From the NCBI GenBank assembly GCA_031284065.1, contig JAITAP010000185.1, forward strand, positions 1-7,312: a stretch of DNA of 7,312 bases, read 5' to 3'. The first letter of the stretch is position 1. Each line of letters opens with the position of its first letter. The DNA comes from Prevotellaceae bacterium. GTDB lineage: Bacteria > Bacteroidota > Bacteroidia > Bacteroidales > UBA932. Made by a program: the position numbers and the translations under genes. Below are positions 6,133-7,312 of this stretch, piece by piece. Below the pieces are notes generated by a model that was not told where the DNA came from, searched no databases, and saw only the letters and a program-made list of their open reading frames with translations.

Positions 6133-6549
6133 ATGCTAAGCGGTGAACATAAAATATTTGACCCCATTCGGAAAAAGTACGTTGCGCTAACGCCGGAGGA
6201 GCAGGTGCGCCAAAAATTTATTTGCTTTTTGCTGCATGAGCGGAATTTTCCGGCAGGGCTTATGATGGTAGAGCACGCGCTAAAGGTGAACGGCATGAAC
6301 CGCCGCTGCGACATTGTGGCGTGCAGCCGCTCGGGTGCGCCGCTGCTGCTGGTGGAGTGCAAGGCGCCCAGCGTGCGCCTCGGCAACGATACGTTTGCGC
6401 AGGCTGCCCGCTACAACATTGCGCTGCGCGTGCCCTATCTGGCCATTACCAACGGCGCCGAAAGCTACTGCTGCCGCGTTTGCTTCGATACCGGCAGCAT
6501 TGAATTTTTAGAAGATTTTCCCGATTACGCCGCTATATGGCAGGCGTAG
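6133..6549 (+). CDS. HsdR_N-like PD-(D/E)xK domain protein, stand-alone
   Basis: This 138-residue protein matches the type I restriction enzyme R-subunit N-terminal domain (HSDR_N_2) over its whole length. It opens with KIFDPIRKKYVALTPEEQVRQ (7-27). The nuclease-fold residues are D60 (in RRCDIV), E75 and K77 (in LLLVECKAP), with a trailing QAARYN (90-95) and YLAITNG (102-108). E22 may complete the site. In full HsdR proteins this fold cuts DNA, coupled to a helicase domain that is absent here. Stand-alone copies of this size are widespread in Bacteroidetes, so this is a complete small protein rather than a broken HsdR. No methylase or specificity gene is nearby, so a classic restriction role is unlikely. 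Its cellular role is unknown to me. The ATG at 6133 places the conserved domain at the N-terminus. Confidence 0.8.
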   Translation: MLSGEHKIFDPIRKKYVALTPEEQVRQKFICFLLHERNFPAGLMMVEHALKVNGMNRRCDIVACSRSGAPLLLVECKAPSVRLGNDTFAQAARYNIALRVPYLAITNGAESYCCRVCFDTGSIEFLEDFPDYAAIWQA

Positions 6550-6666
6550 CGCCGCTCGCTGCACAACGCCACGCGAGCCGGCAACCCCATTAAAAGCTCA
6601 TGTTACGCAGCCCTCGAAATTTTAATCAGCTGTTTTTCTGTCCACGAACTACGCGAGTTTATGCGG

Positions 6667-6690
6667 AATTATACGTGGCTCGGTATAATT
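6667..6690. repeat. Inverted repeat, 8-bp arms
   Basis: AATTATAC (6667-6674) and GTATAATT (6683-6690) are perfect inverted arms around the 8-nt loop GTGGCTCG. It lies 5 bp before the left arm of the larger inverted-repeat cluster. There is no T-run, so it is not a clear terminator for the HsdR_N-like gene. Confidence 0.6.
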
Positions 6691-6695
6691 TTGCG

Positions 6696-6945
6696 ATTGG
6701 CTCGCCGAACTCCGCTTCGATTCCCCGCAGGGGAATAATATCAATAGAAAAACGGCTATCGCCTCTTTCTTATTCCCCGTAGGGGATTAATAGAAAATGA
6801 CGATGCTATTAAAGCCCTACGGGCTATTGGCGAGAAATGGGGTAGCCATTTTCTATTACTCACCTTGTGTTTTTTTTAAGGTGTTCGTGAACTCGCTGCG
6901 CTCGGTTGATATTATTCCCCTGCGGGGAATAGGAGCGAAGCCAAT
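6696..6945. repeat. Nested inverted-repeat cluster, MITE/REP-like
   Basis: A perfect 25-bp inverted repeat pairs 6720-6744 with 6906-6930. Each arm contains a CCCC-GGGG mini-palindrome with core CCCCGCAGGGG followed by AATAATATCAA. Farther out, ATTGGCT (6696-6702) pairs with AGCCAAT (6939-6945). Inside, AATAGAAAATG (6789-6799) pairs with CATTTTCTATT (6847-6857), and two small hairpins lie at 6774-6786 (TCCCC/GGGGA) and 6813-6825 (AGCCC/GGGCT). The segment encodes no protein. Its layout fits a non-autonomous element or composite palindrome (BIME-like). Confidence 0.7.
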
Positions 6946-6963
6946 TGCCGCGAAAGCGCAGTA

Positions 6964-6984
6964 GAGGCGCACGGCGTGCGCCTC
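6964..6984. repeat. REP-like hairpin, 9-bp arms with 3-nt loop
   Basis: GAGGCGCAC (6964-6972) and GTGCGCCTC (6976-6984) are perfect arms around loop GGC. The 9-3-9 geometry equals that of the large stem in the left array, although the sequence differs. Confidence 0.7.
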
Positions 6985-7054
6985 AGCGACAAACCGGCGG
7001 CGGCAATGGCGTAGCGGCAATGGGCGGCGGCGTATGGCGTATGGGTGGCGTACG

Positions 7055-7072
7055 GGCGGTTCGCGAACCGCC
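7055..7072. repeat. Perfect 18-bp palindrome
   Basis: GGCGGTTCG joined directly to CGAACCGCC forms an uninterrupted palindrome at the end of a G-rich tract. It could be a dimeric protein-binding site or a cruciform; no role is shown. Confidence 0.7.
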
Positions 7073-7151
7073 ACTCAAATGGGGAATTAAGCAGTCTCTC
7101 CTTATAAACAATTTATCCCACTGAATGTCAATAAAATAATTGTGAAAAAAC

Positions 7152-7182
7152 TTGGTAGTATCAACCGGTTTTTGTACCTTTG
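7152..7182 (+). promoter_or_regulatory. Near-consensus Bacteroidetes promoter for a transcript leaving the window
   Basis: TTG (7152-7154), 20 nt, then TACCTTTG (7175-7182) is an exact -7 box at preferred spacing. Transcription should begin near 7189. An inverted repeat, CCGGTTTTT (7165-7173) with AAAAACCGG (7189-7197), brackets the -7 box and may be an operator. Downstream to 7312 there is no long open frame. A 12-codon frame (7207-7245, MGIDTGDVALSS) and an ATG at 7306 are the only candidate starts. The transcript could be a leader of a gene beyond the edge or a small RNA; I do not recognise a known RNA family in it. Confidence 0.6.
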
Positions 7183-7312
7183 CGGCATAAAAACCGGAAA
7201 CAGGCGATGGGTATAGATACCGGGGACGTGGCGCTATCCAGCTAACAGGAAAAGACAATTATAAACGTGTAGGCGAGAAATGTAATCAATTGTTCGGCAC
7301 TTCTTATGATTG

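Larger units (their letters stand above)
6550..7151. other. Gene-free stretch rich in palindromes
   Basis: No open frame here has a recognisable protein; the small ones cross palindromes and low-complexity DNA. It contains a hairpin (6667-6690), a large inverted-repeat cluster (6696-6945), a 9-bp-arm hairpin (6964-6984), a G-rich tract (6991-7059) and an 18-bp palindrome (7055-7072). The segments 6550-6666 and 7073-7151 show nothing I recognise. Confidence 0.7.

Noticed and set aside
6600..6782. 60-codon plus-strand open frame
   Set aside because: It crosses the inverted-repeat arm and hairpins, resembles no known protein and has no promoter.
6983..7258. 91-codon minus-strand open frame
   Set aside because: It runs through the plus-strand promoter, the 18-bp palindrome and the G-rich tract, with a low-complexity Pro/Arg/Thr tail; it appears spurious.
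7189..7312. tmRNA, RNase P RNA or a known riboswitch
   Set aside because: None of the conserved core sequences of these families that I know is visible in the part inside the window.

Overview
The window looks like a chromosomal segment of a Bacteroidota (Bacteroidetes) bacterium, probably a Bacteroidales relative. The support is three-fold: genes of the type IX secretion system (T9SS), which is confined to this phylum; promoter boxes of the phylum's own type (TTG about 20 nt from TAnnTTTG); and starts preceded by A/T-rich leaders without clear Shine-Dalgarno sequences. No taxonomic search was possible.

Layout. Bases 1-84 hold the first 28 codons of a lipoyl-domain E2 gene (2-oxo acid dehydrogenase complex) on the minus strand, with its promoter at 134-165. 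Next comes an array of five REP-like double-hairpin units (169-520). It runs directly into an HUH/Y1 (IS200-like, RAYT-type) transposase gene on the minus strand (520-969), which has one inverted repeat copy just upstream (996-1042). A plus-strand gene group follows: an MFS sugar transporter (1316-2494), a ROK-family sugar kinase-like protein (2512-3609) and a small lipoprotein with a Cys/His C-terminal module (3642-3959). Convergent to it is a two-gene minus-strand operon (5989 down to 4001): a small T9SS type B cargo protein, then a T9SS plug-domain protein (DUF5103), with a good promoter at 6063-6094. A stand-alone HsdR_N-type PD-(D/E)xK domain protein lies at 6133-6549. The last 760 bases carry no convincing gene. 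They hold a second, different set of palindromes, including a perfect 25-bp inverted repeat (6720-6744 with 6906-6930), a G-rich tract, and a near-consensus promoter (7152-7182) whose product lies mostly past the window end.

How the genes fit together. The transporter and ROK protein suggest uptake and phosphorylation of a hexose or related sugar, but the ROK protein lacks the usual zinc motif, so a canonical glucokinase role is uncertain. The T9SS pair suggests a plug-family component and a dedicated exported cargo made together. The transposase and palindromes look like a domesticated single-strand transposase with its REP substrates. The most unusual items are the transposase/REP locus, the inverted-repeat cluster at the right end, the plug and type B cargo operon, and the Cys/His lipoprotein. 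None of them is clearly a wholly new system.
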